From: Puteibacter caeruleilacunae
Lineage (GTDB): Bacteria > Bacteroidota > Bacteroidia > Bacteroidales > Prolixibacteraceae
NCBI GenBank assembly: GCA_005217565.1
Contig: SJCO01000008.1
Span: 1-64,000, forward strand
Reading direction: 5' to 3'
Length of the DNA stretch: 64,000 bases
Positions 26,331 through 35,580 of the stretch are shown piece after piece (the stretch's first letter is position 1; every line of letters begins with the position of its first letter). A model generated the notes under the pieces. The model saw nothing but the letters and a program-made list of their open reading frames with translations, had not been told where the DNA came from and ran no database searches. Both the position numbers and the translations under genes were made by a program.

Positions 26331-27908
26331 TTAGCTCTGTCCCAGGAGGATATAGATTAGTATGGTCACAACGACCAATATTATTGATAATAGTTTTGCG
26401 TATTTCCAGTGGACAATCTCCATGCGCATTGGGGCAGTTCGGATGCCAAAGTTTTTCCTTGGATAGAAATGAGAGACCACATACATGATGATTACATTCA
26501 TCACGAATTCTATTCCCCAATTATGAATAAAATGAATGTCTATCTTCAGGATAAAAGTGGTTACGATATAGTAAATCAATCCGAATATCAATGCCGCTTT
26601 GGCACCTACAGCCGAGACCTTTTCCATGAAAAAGCCTGCCAGCATGATTGTTGCAATAGGTATAAAGAAGATTCCATTGAGCTGTTGTAATAGCTGGTAC
26701 AGTCCCTCGGGGGCTGAAGCTACCAATGGTGCTGCAAGAATCGCAAATATTGCTAATACAGATGATACTGCACGTCCAATCCATACGAGTCGCTTTTCAG
26801 AAACGTCCTTTTTGATGAGACGGTTGTATACATCAATACTGAAGATGGTGGCAGCACTATTCAATACACTGTTAAAGGTACTCAGAACAGCTCCCATTAC
26901 CACAGCAGCAAAGAATCCGGCTAATCCTAATGGCAGTACTTTCTTAATCAAGGCAGGATAAATATGATCCTGATTGTCGTACATGCTATCACCGAAATAA
27001 TAGAATCCTATTACTCCAGGTAAGACGATAATAATAGGAACCAATATCTTTAAAACTCCTGTGTAGAGTAGTCCTTTCTGTGCTTCTTTCAGGTTTTTTG
27101 CTCCTAAAGCGCGTTGAATAATGGTTTGATTCATGCCCCAGAAGTAAAGCTGGTTGATGATCAATCCTGTAAAGAGGACACCAAACGGCATGACTGAATC
27201 CTTCTCTCCGATGACATTGAATTTCTCTGGAGCATGTTCATATACTTTCGATAAACCGGTAAGCGGATTACCATCACCTATGCTTATCAGGGCGAAAATA
27301 GGCACCAAAATACCACCAATCAGCAAGCCATAGCCATTGATTGTATCAGAAACGGCAACAGCTTTTAGTCCACCGAATATGGCATATAACGAACCGATGA
27401 GTCCGATAGCCACAACGGTAATCCAGAGCCCCTCATTTTTTGAGACGCCTAAAACATCAGAGACCTCAAAGATGCTCTCCAGGTTGATTGCTCCTGTATA
27501 TAGAACAATCGGTAAAAGCGTAACAACAAATGAAATTACCAGGAATAGAGCGACCATACTACGGGTAAAACCATCAAAGCGTTTCTCCAGGTATTCAGGT
27601 ATTGTCGTTAATCCCAGTCGCAGGTACTTGGGAATAAAATAGATGGCGGCAACAACCAACGCAAGGGCAGAGGTTACTTCCCAACCTATAATGATAAAAC
27701 CATTTTTATAAGACGAACCATTCATCCCGATCAGGTGTTCTGTCGAGATGTTAGTTAAGAGCATAGATCCCGCTATGACTACACCTGTTAAGCTGCGACC
27801 TCCAAGGAAGTAGCCGTCAGAAGAATCAAGTTTCTCCTTTCGTAGCTTAAACCAGGCGTAAAAAGCAACGAACGCTGTAAATCCAACAAATGTTATAACT
27901 GTCAGCAT
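26331..27908 (-). CDS. Sodium:solute symporter (SSS family), likely myo-inositol transporter
   Basis: The 525-residue protein has about 14 transmembrane helices and the SSS/SLC5 signatures: DGYFLGGRSLTGVVIAGSMLLTNIS at the start, FGGLKAVAVSDTINGYG, and NQTIIQRALGAKNLKEAQKG. SGLT-like SSS members use sodium to import sugars and inositols. It lies inside the iol operon, 12 bases from iolD, so myo-inositol is the natural substrate. Replacement of the proton-coupled MFS inositol carriers of Firmicutes by an SSS carrier would suit a sodium-rich marine habitat, but that is an inference. Confidence 0.88.
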   Translation of the reverse strand: MLTVITFVGFTAFVAFYAWFKLRKEKLDSSDGYFLGGRSLTGVVIAGSMLLTNISTEHLIGMNGSSYKNGFIIIGWEVTSALALVVAAIYFIPKYLRLGLTTIPEYLEKRFDGFTRSMVALFLVISFVVTLLPIVLYTGAINLESIFEVSDVLGVSKNEGLWITVVAIGLIGSLYAIFGGLKAVAVSDTINGYGLLIGGILVPIFALISIGDGNPLTGLSKVYEHAPEKFNVIGEKDSVMPFGVLFTGLIINQLYFWGMNQTIIQRALGAKNLKEAQKGLLYTGVLKILVPIIIVLPGVIGFYYFGDSMYDNQDHIYPALIKKVLPLGLAGFFAAVVMGAVLSTFNSVLNSAATIFSIDVYNRLIKKDVSEKRLVWIGRAVSSVLAIFAILAAPLVASAPEGLYQLLQQLNGIFFIPIATIMLAGFFMEKVSAVGAKAALIFGLIYYIVTTFILKIDIHFIHNWGIEFVMNVIIMYVVSHFYPRKNFGIRTAPMRMEIVHWKYAKLLSIILVVVTILIYILLGQS

Positions 27909-27920
27909 AGTTCTATCTTA

Positions 27921-29786
27921 TTAAAAGAAATGGCGTTGCTTCTTCTTATTCTCTTCGTAGTTCTCGCGTGCTTCTTGTACCGCTTTGATTTTAGAAACTT
28001 CAGCTACTGGCACATCCCACCAGGCTGAACCGTAACCGGCTATTTTTCTCTCAGGTACTGTCTGGATATATATAACAGTACTTTGTGTTTCTTGTTTTGC
28101 TTTTTCAAGTGCCTCATTCAATGATGCAATGTTGTGGGCACGGAAGACTTTTGCTCCTAATGTTTCGACATTCGAAGCTAAATCTACTGGTAGCTGTTTG
28201 CCACTCATGAGGCCTGTTTCTTCTTCCCTGTAATTGTAATTGGTTCCGAAACCTTCACCACCTATTGATTTAGATAATCCTCCAATGCTGGCAAAACCAT
28301 TATTATCGATCAATACAAGGTTGATTTTATAGCCTTCCTGTAGTGATGTTACGATTTCAGATGGCATCATCAGGTAACCTCCATCTCCAACAATTGCATA
28401 TACTTCCCTTTCTTGATCGGCCATTTTTACGCCTAATGCACCTGATATTTCGTATCCCATACACGAGTAACCATATTCAAGATGAAATCCTTTAGAATCT
28501 CTGGTTCTCCATAGTTTGTGTAGGTCGCCAGGGGCACTTCCGGCAGCGCATAAAACAACATCTTTAGGGTGGATGAATTCATTGACTGCTCCTAATACTT
28601 CCGACTGACTAGGTATGGTTTTATCTTCTGCTTGATAAGCATAGTCTACCTTTTCATCCCACGACTTATTATATGCTGCTACTTTAGCTCTATAAGCTTC
28701 ATCAACCTGGTAATCTTTTAATGCTTCAGCTAGTTCCTCAAGAACTGCTTTTGCATCTCCTGTAACTGCTAATCCGCTGTGTTTGTGTGCATCAAATTCA
28801 GTAATGTTGATGTTGATGAATTTCACATCAGGATTTTGAAAGGCAGTTTTTGATGCAGTTGTAAAATCGCTGTATCTGGTACCAATACCGATTACCACAT
28901 CAGCGGCTGTGCTTATTGCATTTGCACCTTCTGTTCCGGTAGCTCCAGTGGCTCCGAGGTTATGTGGGTCATCATACATTAATGAACCCTTCCCTGCAAA
29001 TGTTTCTCCTACAGGTATGCCTGTCTGGTCGACAAGTTGTTTTAGTGCATCTTCTGCTTCACTATAGATGACTCCTCCTCCTGCAATGATCATGGGGTTC
29101 TTTGCAGCGCGAATACATTCTGCTGCTCGTTGAATCGCCTGTTTATCGGCTCTAGGTCGACCGATGTGCCATACCTTTTTCTTGAATAAATCTACAGGGA
29201 AGTCGAATGCCTCAGCCTGAACATCCTGAGGTATACACAAGGTAACAGCTCCAGTATCGGCAGGAGAGGTTAAAACACGCATTACCTCTGGAAGCGATGT
29301 AATCAATTGCTCCGGACGGTTGATACGATCCCAGTATTTTGAGACAGGTTTGAAGCAGTCGTTCACTGATATGTCTTGTGACGCTGCGCTTTCTAATTGT
29401 TGAAGTACCGGAGCTACTGTGCGTTGTGCAAAGATATCTCCAGGCAGAAGTAGTACAGGTAATCGATTGATTGTTGCCCCTGCTGCTGCAGTGATCATAT
29501 TCGTAGCACCCGGTCCGATAGAAGAGGTACAGACGAACGTCGACAGTCGGTTTTTCATTTTGGCATAACCAGCGGCTGTATGAACAGCTGCCTGCTCATT
29601 ACGTACAAGATAATATCTGAAGTCGGTTGATTGTTGCAGTGCTTGTCCAAAACCAGCAAGATTGCCATGTCCAAATATTCCAAAACATCCGGCAAAGAAT
29701 GGTTGCTCCTGGCCATCTCTTTCAGAATACTGGTTTTTAAGGTATTCTATTGTTGCTTGCGCAACTGTTAGTCTTATTGTATTCAT
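27921..29786 (-). CDS. iolD: 3D-(3,5/4)-trihydroxycyclohexane-1,2-dione acylhydrolase
   Basis: The 621-residue thiamine-diphosphate enzyme shows the catalytic glutamate E64 in LVRNEQAAVHTAAGYAK and the ThDP/Mg motif from VGDGGYLMMPSEIV to LIDNNGFASIGGLS. The IolD-specific N-terminus TIRLTVAQATIEYLKNQY is present. It hydrolytically opens the cyclohexanedione ring to 5-deoxy-D-glucuronate, the third step of the pathway. It is placed between iolC and the transporter in the same orientation, with short gaps on both sides, and its length is normal for the family. Confidence 0.94.
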   Translation of the reverse strand: MNTIRLTVAQATIEYLKNQYSERDGQEQPFFAGCFGIFGHGNLAGFGQALQQSTDFRYYLVRNEQAAVHTAAGYAKMKNRLSTFVCTSSIGPGATNMITAAAGATINRLPVLLLPGDIFAQRTVAPVLQQLESAASQDISVNDCFKPVSKYWDRINRPEQLITSLPEVMRVLTSPADTGAVTLCIPQDVQAEAFDFPVDLFKKKVWHIGRPRADKQAIQRAAECIRAAKNPMIIAGGGVIYSEAEDALKQLVDQTGIPVGETFAGKGSLMYDDPHNLGATGATGTEGANAISTAADVVIGIGTRYSDFTTASKTAFQNPDVKFININITEFDAHKHSGLAVTGDAKAVLEELAEALKDYQVDEAYRAKVAAYNKSWDEKVDYAYQAEDKTIPSQSEVLGAVNEFIHPKDVVLCAAGSAPGDLHKLWRTRDSKGFHLEYGYSCMGYEISGALGVKMADQEREVYAIVGDGGYLMMPSEIVTSLQEGYKINLVLIDNNGFASIGGLSKSIGGEGFGTNYNYREEETGLMSGKQLPVDLASNVETLGAKVFRAHNIASLNEALEKAKQETQSTVIYIQTVPERKIAGYGSAWWDVPVAEVSKIKAVQEARENYEENKKKQRHFF

Positions 29787-29845
29787 TTGGTGGTTTTTGT
29801 AAATGTTTAGTTTAACTGTGGTTTTAGGCTATTAAAAGGAGCGGT

Positions 29846-30865
29846 TTAGAATCCTCCTTTTGATTCAACAAACTCCAGTATATCTTTTTCATATGGAGTG
29901 AAGTTGGCACAGCCTAATTGGGTAACCACATGTGCTCCACAGGCATTCCCCATGCGACAGCTTTTATACCAATCCCATCCATTTAAATAGCCGTAGATAA
30001 AGCCTGCTGCAAATGCATCGCCAGCACCTAACACATTAACTACATCCACAGGGAATCCAGGAACCTCCTGAACAGTACCATCAGGTAAATGCACTTCAGC
30101 ACCACGTGAGCCTGTTTTTACTATCAAGGCATCTACTCCTAATTTCAGAATCTCTGAAATTGCATTTTTTATATCTCCTTTGATTTCAGGTGCTGATATC
30201 TGTTGATGAGAAATATTTAGTTGTGATTCATCGGTAAGATAAGCCGCTAATATTTCTTCTTCAGTACCTAGTACGATATTTACATTTTTCATAAATGCAC
30301 GAGACGTAATTCCAAACGCACGGATGTCATGCCACTGATCAGCTCTGAAGTCAAGATCTAACAGTACAGGTACGTTGTTTTTGTTGGCAATCTCTGCAGC
30401 CAGAAAGGCAGAGCTACGGGTAGGTTCCATATTCAAGGCAGTACCCGATACTTCAAGCATTCGTGCTTTATTAATACCTGCATGTAATACATGATCTATA
30501 GCGATTTGTGAATCGGCACAGTTGTCACGATAGTATACCAAAGGAAAACGATCAGGTGGTTCAATACCTAGTACAACAGCCGAGCTACGGGCGGTTTCGA
30601 TAACCGGAATATTATCCGTAATTACATTTTCCTTTTGTAGAAAATTAAGAATGAAGTCCCCCACCTTATCTTTTCCAACACCTGTAAGTAACGAGGCTTT
30701 TAGTCCAAGGCGACTACAACCGACTGCAATATTCAGTGGTGATCCTCCAACGAAAGCGTGGAATCCTGGAATTTCTTCGAAAGGAGCTCCAACCTCCTGT
30801 GAGTATAAGTCGATAGATGATCGTCCATACGTTACTACATCATACAATTTTTCTTTCTTTTCCAT
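29846..30865 (-). CDS. iolC: 5-Dehydro-2-deoxygluconokinase
   Basis: The 339-residue PfkB-family kinase has the first signature around FVGGSPLNIAVGCSRLGL and the second, NVLGAGDAFAAGFIYG, with the catalytic aspartate near residue 283. Its start KLYDVVTYGRSSIDLYSQEV is typical of IolC. It phosphorylates 2-deoxy-5-keto-D-gluconate at C6 with ATP. It is encoded between iolB and iolD. The C-terminal aldolase-like extension found fused to some proteobacterial IolC proteins is absent; the aldolase is the separate iolJ gene. Confidence 0.93.
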   Translation of the reverse strand: MEKKEKLYDVVTYGRSSIDLYSQEVGAPFEEIPGFHAFVGGSPLNIAVGCSRLGLKASLLTGVGKDKVGDFILNFLQKENVITDNIPVIETARSSAVVLGIEPPDRFPLVYYRDNCADSQIAIDHVLHAGINKARMLEVSGTALNMEPTRSSAFLAAEIANKNNVPVLLDLDFRADQWHDIRAFGITSRAFMKNVNIVLGTEEEILAAYLTDESQLNISHQQISAPEIKGDIKNAISEILKLGVDALIVKTGSRGAEVHLPDGTVQEVPGFPVDVVNVLGAGDAFAAGFIYGYLNGWDWYKSCRMGNACGAHVVTQLGCANFTPYEKDILEFVESKGGF

Positions 30866-30935
30866 CGTTCAAAGAGATTATTTGATTTTAAGATTTTTAG
30901 ATAATTAGTTACTACAATTGGTTGTAGCTTGATTG

Positions 30936-31817
30936 TTATTTATTATTCATTTCGGCAGTCACTACTGGTACTCGTGGATCAAGTCCTTCCCATGAATCGT
31001 ATACCCATTTATGATCGGGATCATCAGTATTAGCCAGCGATTGGTCGCTTCCTGTGAGGAAGTTGAGGTAATATACATTGTAACCATGTCCTGCTGCTAC
31101 AGGGTGGTAACCTTCAGGCACCAGGACAATGTCGTTGTTGCGAGCCACAGCTATCTCATCAAGACTGCGGTCGTCGTTGTATACCTGTTGAATGGCAAAG
31201 CCTTGTGGTTTATCAATTTTGTAGAAATAGGTTTCTTCCAATTGTGCTTCGGTTACATTGCCTTGCTCATCCACTTTACGTGTGTCGTGTTTGTGTGCAG
31301 GAAATGAACTCCAATTGCCAGAAGGAGTGTAAACCTCTACAGAAACCAAACGGTGGCAATCGAAGCCTGGTTGCAACAGACTGTTGATTTGACGCGTTGC
31401 ATTGTCTCCTCCGCGTATTTCTATTGCTGCTTCTTCAGGTCGTTTAAAGTAAGCAGGATGATCTTCATCTGTTTCGCACCATCCATAGGCAATATCAAGA
31501 ATGTCACTTTCGGCTGTTAGTTGAAATTGGGTGTTTCTAGGCAGATACAGAGAGTGCGCAATACCGCTGAATACATCTTTCCGGCCGTTAACGGTTTCCC
31601 AGTTGCCTTTATCCGTTACAACAGAATAATTCCCTCCCAATAAGATGATGGCATACTCATTGCCTTCAGTATTACCCGACCAGGTTTCTCCTTTTTTCAG
31701 TAAGCGAGCCTGAAAGTTGAGGAATTGCCATCCTGTATCTTCTTTCAGTACACTTTGATAAATGCCACTTTCATTGTCTGGTTTAACCAGTAAAGGATAT
31801 TTTGAATCTCGTATCAT
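30936..31817 (-). CDS. iolB: 5-Deoxy-glucuronate isomerase
   Basis: The 293-residue bicupin has the IolB signature SFPAHKHDTRK with a downstream glutamate in LEETYFYKIDKPQGF and a histidine in VPEGYHPVAAGHGYNVYYLN, the metal-binding set of this family. It converts 5-deoxy-D-glucuronate to 2-deoxy-5-keto-D-gluconate. Its ATG lies two bases after the stop of iolJ, so the first two genes of the operon are likely translated together. Confidence 0.94.
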   Translation of the reverse strand: MIRDSKYPLLVKPDNESGIYQSVLKEDTGWQFLNFQARLLKKGETWSGNTEGNEYAIILLGGNYSVVTDKGNWETVNGRKDVFSGIAHSLYLPRNTQFQLTAESDILDIAYGWCETDEDHPAYFKRPEEAAIEIRGGDNATRQINSLLQPGFDCHRLVSVEVYTPSGNWSSFPAHKHDTRKVDEQGNVTEAQLEETYFYKIDKPQGFAIQQVYNDDRSLDEIAVARNNDIVLVPEGYHPVAAGHGYNVYYLNFLTGSDQSLANTDDPDHKWVYDSWEGLDPRVPVVTAEMNNK

Positions 31818-31819
31818 AT

Positions 31820-32761
31820 CTATAGTTTTATTTCGTTAGCTTTTCCTGTAGAGCCCAGAAGCTCAAATTTTTCTAGGTTGAATTGCTCAAACTCTTCCAT
31901 GTAGGTTTTTCCTGGAACTATTGGATCAAATTTGGCAGGAGAGTAGCGGAAGAATTCTCTGTTCACACGTGTCCATATGAGGCGTGCATCTGTAGCTATA
32001 TTGATCTTGCATACACCATACTGAATTGCTTTAAGAAGCTCTTCACTGGAGACTCCCTTTGCATCAATACCAAGCTGTCCGCCTGCTGCATTAATGCGTT
32101 GAATCTCTTCTTTGTTTACGGCTGATCCTCCATGTAGTACAAGTGGAAATTCAGGAAGTTTTTGCTGAATCTCTTCCAGTATATCAAATTGAAGTCCTTG
32201 CCCGCCAGAGAATTTATATGCACCGTGACTGGTCCCCACAGCAACGGCTAGACTGTCACAGTTTGTTTGCTTTACAAATTCTTCTACCTCACAAGGTTGA
32301 GTGTATTTCTTATATTTTTCGTCGATGTTTAAATCATCTTCAATTCCACTAAGTACACCTAACTCGGCTTCAACAGCAACGCCCTTTTTATGGGCTTTCT
32401 CTACAATGCCTCTGGTTATTGAGATATTGTCGTTAAACGGTTCATGCGATGCATCAATCATAACCGAGGTATAATCGCCCGATTCAATGCAGTGAAGAGC
32501 ATGTTCTTGATTACCATGATCAAGATGAATTGCAAATACTGCTTTCGGATAAATTTTCGCAGCCGATGATATCATAGAGATAAGCATTGCAGAATGTGCA
32601 TAGTTTCGTGCAACTGGAGTTGTTTGAATGATAAAAGGTGCATTGGCTTTTTGTGCAGCACTGAAAAGACCATGAATCATTTCCATGTCCCATACATTTA
32701 CAGCTGCAATTCCATATTTACCGTAGCATTTTTTAAAGATATCGTTAGTAGAAACAAGCAT
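31820..32761 (-). CDS. iolJ: Class II aldolase for 6-phospho-5-dehydro-2-deoxygluconate
   Basis: The 313-residue class II fructose-bisphosphate-aldolase family member contains the catalytic/zinc region AIHLDHGNQEHALHCIESG, EAELGVLSGIEDD, and the second zinc histidine in LVLHGGSAV. It would split the kinase product into dihydroxyacetone phosphate and malonate semialdehyde. An in-frame ATG at 32986 would add 75 residues (MQFYVDRKYS...), but that extension reads through the operator and promoter, has no family match, and the domain proper begins MLVSTNDIFKKCYGKYG, so 32761 is preferred. It is the first gene of the iol operon. Confidence 0.85.
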   Translation of the reverse strand: MLVSTNDIFKKCYGKYGIAAVNVWDMEMIHGLFSAAQKANAPFIIQTTPVARNYAHSAMLISMISSAAKIYPKAVFAIHLDHGNQEHALHCIESGDYTSVMIDASHEPFNDNISITRGIVEKAHKKGVAVEAELGVLSGIEDDLNIDEKYKKYTQPCEVEEFVKQTNCDSLAVAVGTSHGAYKFSGGQGLQFDILEEIQQKLPEFPLVLHGGSAVNKEEIQRINAAGGQLGIDAKGVSSEELLKAIQYGVCKINIATDARLIWTRVNREFFRYSPAKFDPIVPGKTYMEEFEQFNLEKFELLGSTGKANEIKL

Positions 32762-32794
32762 ATTTTGTGAGATTTTTGGTCCATATTTCCAGAC

Positions 32795-32827
32795 TAAAAT
32801 TACAAGAGAGGGAGGGTGGAATGCAAA
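32795..32827 (-). promoter_or_regulatory. Candidate promoter of the iol operon
   Basis: On the minus strand TTTG (32827-32824) is followed after 21 bases by TAATTTTA (32802-32795), close to the TTTG/TAnnTTTG Bacteroidota consensus but with the final G replaced. It would start transcription about 25-30 bases before the preferred iolJ start. Confidence 0.45.
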
Positions 32828-32842
32828 TTTTTCAGGCAAAAG

Positions 32843-32866
32843 TTTTATGCAAAGGTTTGCATAAAA
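32843..32866. promoter_or_regulatory. 24-bp perfect palindrome, candidate iol operator
   Basis: Arms TTTTATGCAAA and TTTGCATAAAA surround a GG centre with no mismatch. The half-site ATGCAAA occurs again at 32821-32827, overlapping the putative -33 box, and GGCAA/TTGCC at 32871-32883 is a further small palindrome. The palindrome lies just upstream of the iol promoter, as expected for a repressor or activator site. Confidence 0.65.
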
Positions 32867-33096
32867 TGTGGGCAAAAATTGCCAGTAATATGTTGAAAAA
32901 CATAGTGATGTGGAGTGTTTTGAAAGTTTGTGTTTTTGCAGGTCGTTGCTATCTGTGGAATATTTCCTATCCACATAAAACTGCACCTTTCAGTCTGTAT
33001 AGCCTTAGGTATAACGTTGAGAGCTATGCACGATAGCTATAATAATCTCCACTCCACGGATACAATTTTTACTACGTAAATCTTCTTTTCTCAAAA

Positions 33097-33154
33097 AGTG
33101 TAAACGAATTGACAATTTGTGCATTGTTAACCGTTTCGCATGCCTATAATTTTG
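33097..33154 (+). promoter_or_regulatory. Operator plus promoter of the rhamnose operon
   Basis: The 30-base element at 33097-33126 (core AATTGACAATT) ends in the -33 TTG at 33124-33126. After 20 bases comes TAATTTTG (33147-33154), a perfect -7 box. It differs from the fucO element at 14419-14448 in only four positions. The leader to the rhaT ATG is about 60 bases. Confidence 0.75.
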
Positions 33155-33219
33155 AATTCAAATAATTGTGGTGAGCAAAATGCTAAATCACATCAGTATT
33201 AAACTAACAAAATACAATA

Positions 33220-34248
33220 ATGAATTCGATGAGTGCAATAGGCATGATTGCCATAGGAAGTCTGGGTGCTGCCAGTTTTTATGTCCCTTTTAAAAAGGTG
33301 AAAAAGTGGGCTTGGGAATCGTATTGGTTGTCGCAAGGAGTGGCAGCATGGCTTCTAGCCCCATGGTTGTTTGCTCTGTTTACAGTGCCTGAAGGTACGC
33401 TGCTAACAATTCTAAGTGAAGCTCCTGCTCAGGCAAAATGGTTATCCATATTGTTTGGTGCTTTGTGGGGAATTGGTGGTCTTACCTTTGGTTTAAGTAT
33501 TCGTTTTCTAGGAATTGCCTTGGGACAAAGTATTGCTTTGGGATTCTGTGCTGCTTTTGGAACGTTAATCCCACCTATGGTAGCAGGTGAAAATTTATTG
33601 GGCTCTACGGCCGGTATTCTAATGGTTGTTGGTGTGATGGTATGCATCCTGGGAATTACTATAATAGGTTATGCAGGAGCACTCAAAAATAAGGGATTAA
33701 GTGACGAGGAGAGGAAAGCTGCTGTTAAAGAATTTGCTTTGAAGAAAGGCCTTATTATTGCTTTTCTAGCAGGATTAATGAGTGCTGCTTTTAGTTATGG
33801 CTTTGAAGCAGGAAAACCTATTGATGCAGTTGCTTTAAGTCATGGTACTAATCCACTCTTTCAATCTAATCCAACCTTGATATTTATATTGATTGGAGGA
33901 TTTGTCACTAATTTTATTTATTGCTTTTACTTGAATGTAAAAAACAAGACCTATCGGGATTATACTTCGGTGTCAGGTTCTGTTTTTCTAAATAATATCT
34001 TCTTCACATTCCTTGCTGGTTTATTGTGGTTCTTGCAGTTTCATTTTTATGGAATGGGTAAGAGTCAATTACCAGATAACATTGCTGCTTTTGGTTGGAG
34101 TATTCTGATGGCCTTAAATATTGCAATGAGTAATATCTGGGGAATTCTGCTAAAAGAATGGAAGGGAGCTAATACTAAGACAATGGTGGTTCTGATTGTA
34201 GGAATTGCTGTTCTCATACTATCCACATTTGTAGTCAATTTAGGTTAA
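33220..34248 (+). CDS. rhaT: L-Rhamnose permease, RhaT family
   Basis: The 342-residue protein has about ten transmembrane helices and typical RhaT motifs: GSLGAASFYVPFKKVKKWAW, GALWGIGGLTFGLSIRFLGI, and FHFYGMGKSQL before the last helices, with NIWGILLKEWKG near the end. RhaT is a proton symporter for L-rhamnose and related 6-deoxyhexoses. The gene opens the operon with the rhamnose isomerase ten bases downstream and the aldolase and kinase after that, giving a strong functional assignment. Two further RhaT-family permeases in the window (17040 and 51952) belong to other clusters. Confidence 0.9.
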   Translation: MNSMSAIGMIAIGSLGAASFYVPFKKVKKWAWESYWLSQGVAAWLLAPWLFALFTVPEGTLLTILSEAPAQAKWLSILFGALWGIGGLTFGLSIRFLGIALGQSIALGFCAAFGTLIPPMVAGENLLGSTAGILMVVGVMVCILGITIIGYAGALKNKGLSDEERKAAVKEFALKKGLIIAFLAGLMSAAFSYGFEAGKPIDAVALSHGTNPLFQSNPTLIFILIGGFVTNFIYCFYLNVKNKTYRDYTSVSGSVFLNNIFFTFLAGLLWFLQFHFYGMGKSQLPDNIAAFGWSILMALNIAMSNIWGILLKEWKGANTKTMVVLIVGIAVLILSTFVVNLG

Positions 34249-34258
34249 GATAAAAAAG

Positions 34259-35530
34259 ATGTCAAAAAGAGAATTTGTAGAAAAAGCATATGCTTTGGCA
34301 AAAGAGCAGTATGCTGAATTAGGCGTAGATACAGAGCAAGTTTTGCGCGAAATGGAAAAAGTTGTCGTTAGTCTTCATTGCTGGCAGACAGATGATGTTG
34401 GTGGTTTTGAAACTCCAGATGCAGAGCTATCAGGAGGAGGTATTCAAGCTACAGGTAATTATCCAGGTAAAGCTAGAAGTATTGCAGAAATGCGTAACGA
34501 CTTAGAGAAGGTGTTGTCGTTATTGCCTGGTAAACATCGTTTAAATCTTCATGCTATCTATGGTGATTTTCAGGGAGAAAAAGTAGATAGAAATCAAATC
34601 GAAGTTAAGCATTATCAATCGTGGATTGATTGGTGTAAGGAAAATAACCTTGGCATGGATTTCAATGCTTCGTGTTTTTCTCACCCTAAGGCTGATAGTG
34701 GTTATACCCTTTCTTCAAAGGATGAGTCAGTAAGATCTTTCTGGGTTGAGCACTTAAAGCGTTGTCGCGAGATTTCAGCGGAAGCAGGAAAGCAGCTGGG
34801 AACACCATGTGTACACAATACCTGGATTCCTGATGGTTCAAAAGACACTCCTGTTGATCGTAACGGTTACCGCGAGATCTTGAAGAAATCATTGGATGAG
34901 GCTATGACTGTAGACTATCCAAAGGAACACATGAAAGATGCGGTTGAGAGTAAGCTATTTGGAATTGGTGCGGAATCGATGACTGTAGGATCTCATGATT
35001 TCTATTTAGGTTATGCCTTGAGTCGCAATAAGATGATTTGCCTGGATAATGGACACTTTCATCCAACCGAACAAGTAGGGGATAAGATCTCGGCTTGCTT
35101 ACAATTTATCGATGAAGTGTTGCTTCACGTTACTCGCCCTATTCGTTGGGATTCTGACCATGTGGTTACGCTAAATGAAGATGTTCAATTAATCGCTTCG
35201 GAGATTGTGCGTAACAACTATCTCGACAGAGTGAAGATTGGTCTTGATTTCTTTGATGCGTCAATAAATAGAATCGGTGCATATGTTGTTGGTACACGTG
35301 CTGCTAAAAAAGCATTTATGTATGCCATGCTTGAACCTACAGCTAAACTTGTTGAGATGGAAGAGGCTGGACAAAACTTTGAGAGAATGGCTATGCTTGA
35401 GGAGTTAAAAGGAAAACCTTTCGGAGCTGTATGGGATTATTACTGCCTGCAAAATAATGTGCCTGTCGGAGAGGACTTTATCGAGGTGATACAACAGTAT
35501 GAGAAGGATGTTCTTTTGAAACGAAACTAA
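34259..35530 (+). CDS. rhaA: L-Rhamnose isomerase
   Basis: The 423-residue protein matches E. coli RhaA in length and in motifs: LHCWQTDDVGGFE near the start, LNLHAIYGDF, DFNASCFSHPKA, ESKLFGIGAESMTVGSHDFYLGY, CLDNGHFHPTE and RWDSDHVV, which include the metal-binding glutamate, aspartate and histidine residues. It interconverts L-rhamnose and L-rhamnulose in the cytosol. It follows rhaT closely and is itself followed by a hairpin with a T-tract before the aldolase gene, so expression of the later genes may be reduced relative to this one. Confidence 0.94.
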   Translation: MSKREFVEKAYALAKEQYAELGVDTEQVLREMEKVVVSLHCWQTDDVGGFETPDAELSGGGIQATGNYPGKARSIAEMRNDLEKVLSLLPGKHRLNLHAIYGDFQGEKVDRNQIEVKHYQSWIDWCKENNLGMDFNASCFSHPKADSGYTLSSKDESVRSFWVEHLKRCREISAEAGKQLGTPCVHNTWIPDGSKDTPVDRNGYREILKKSLDEAMTVDYPKEHMKDAVESKLFGIGAESMTVGSHDFYLGYALSRNKMICLDNGHFHPTEQVGDKISACLQFIDEVLLHVTRPIRWDSDHVVTLNEDVQLIASEIVRNNYLDRVKIGLDFFDASINRIGAYVVGTRAAKKAFMYAMLEPTAKLVEMEEAGQNFERMAMLEELKGKPFGAVWDYYCLQNNVPVGEDFIEVIQQYEKDVLLKRN

Positions 35531-35580
35531 GGACTTTCTTATTGTAAAACAACACCCGTTAAGAATCTATAATCAATAAA

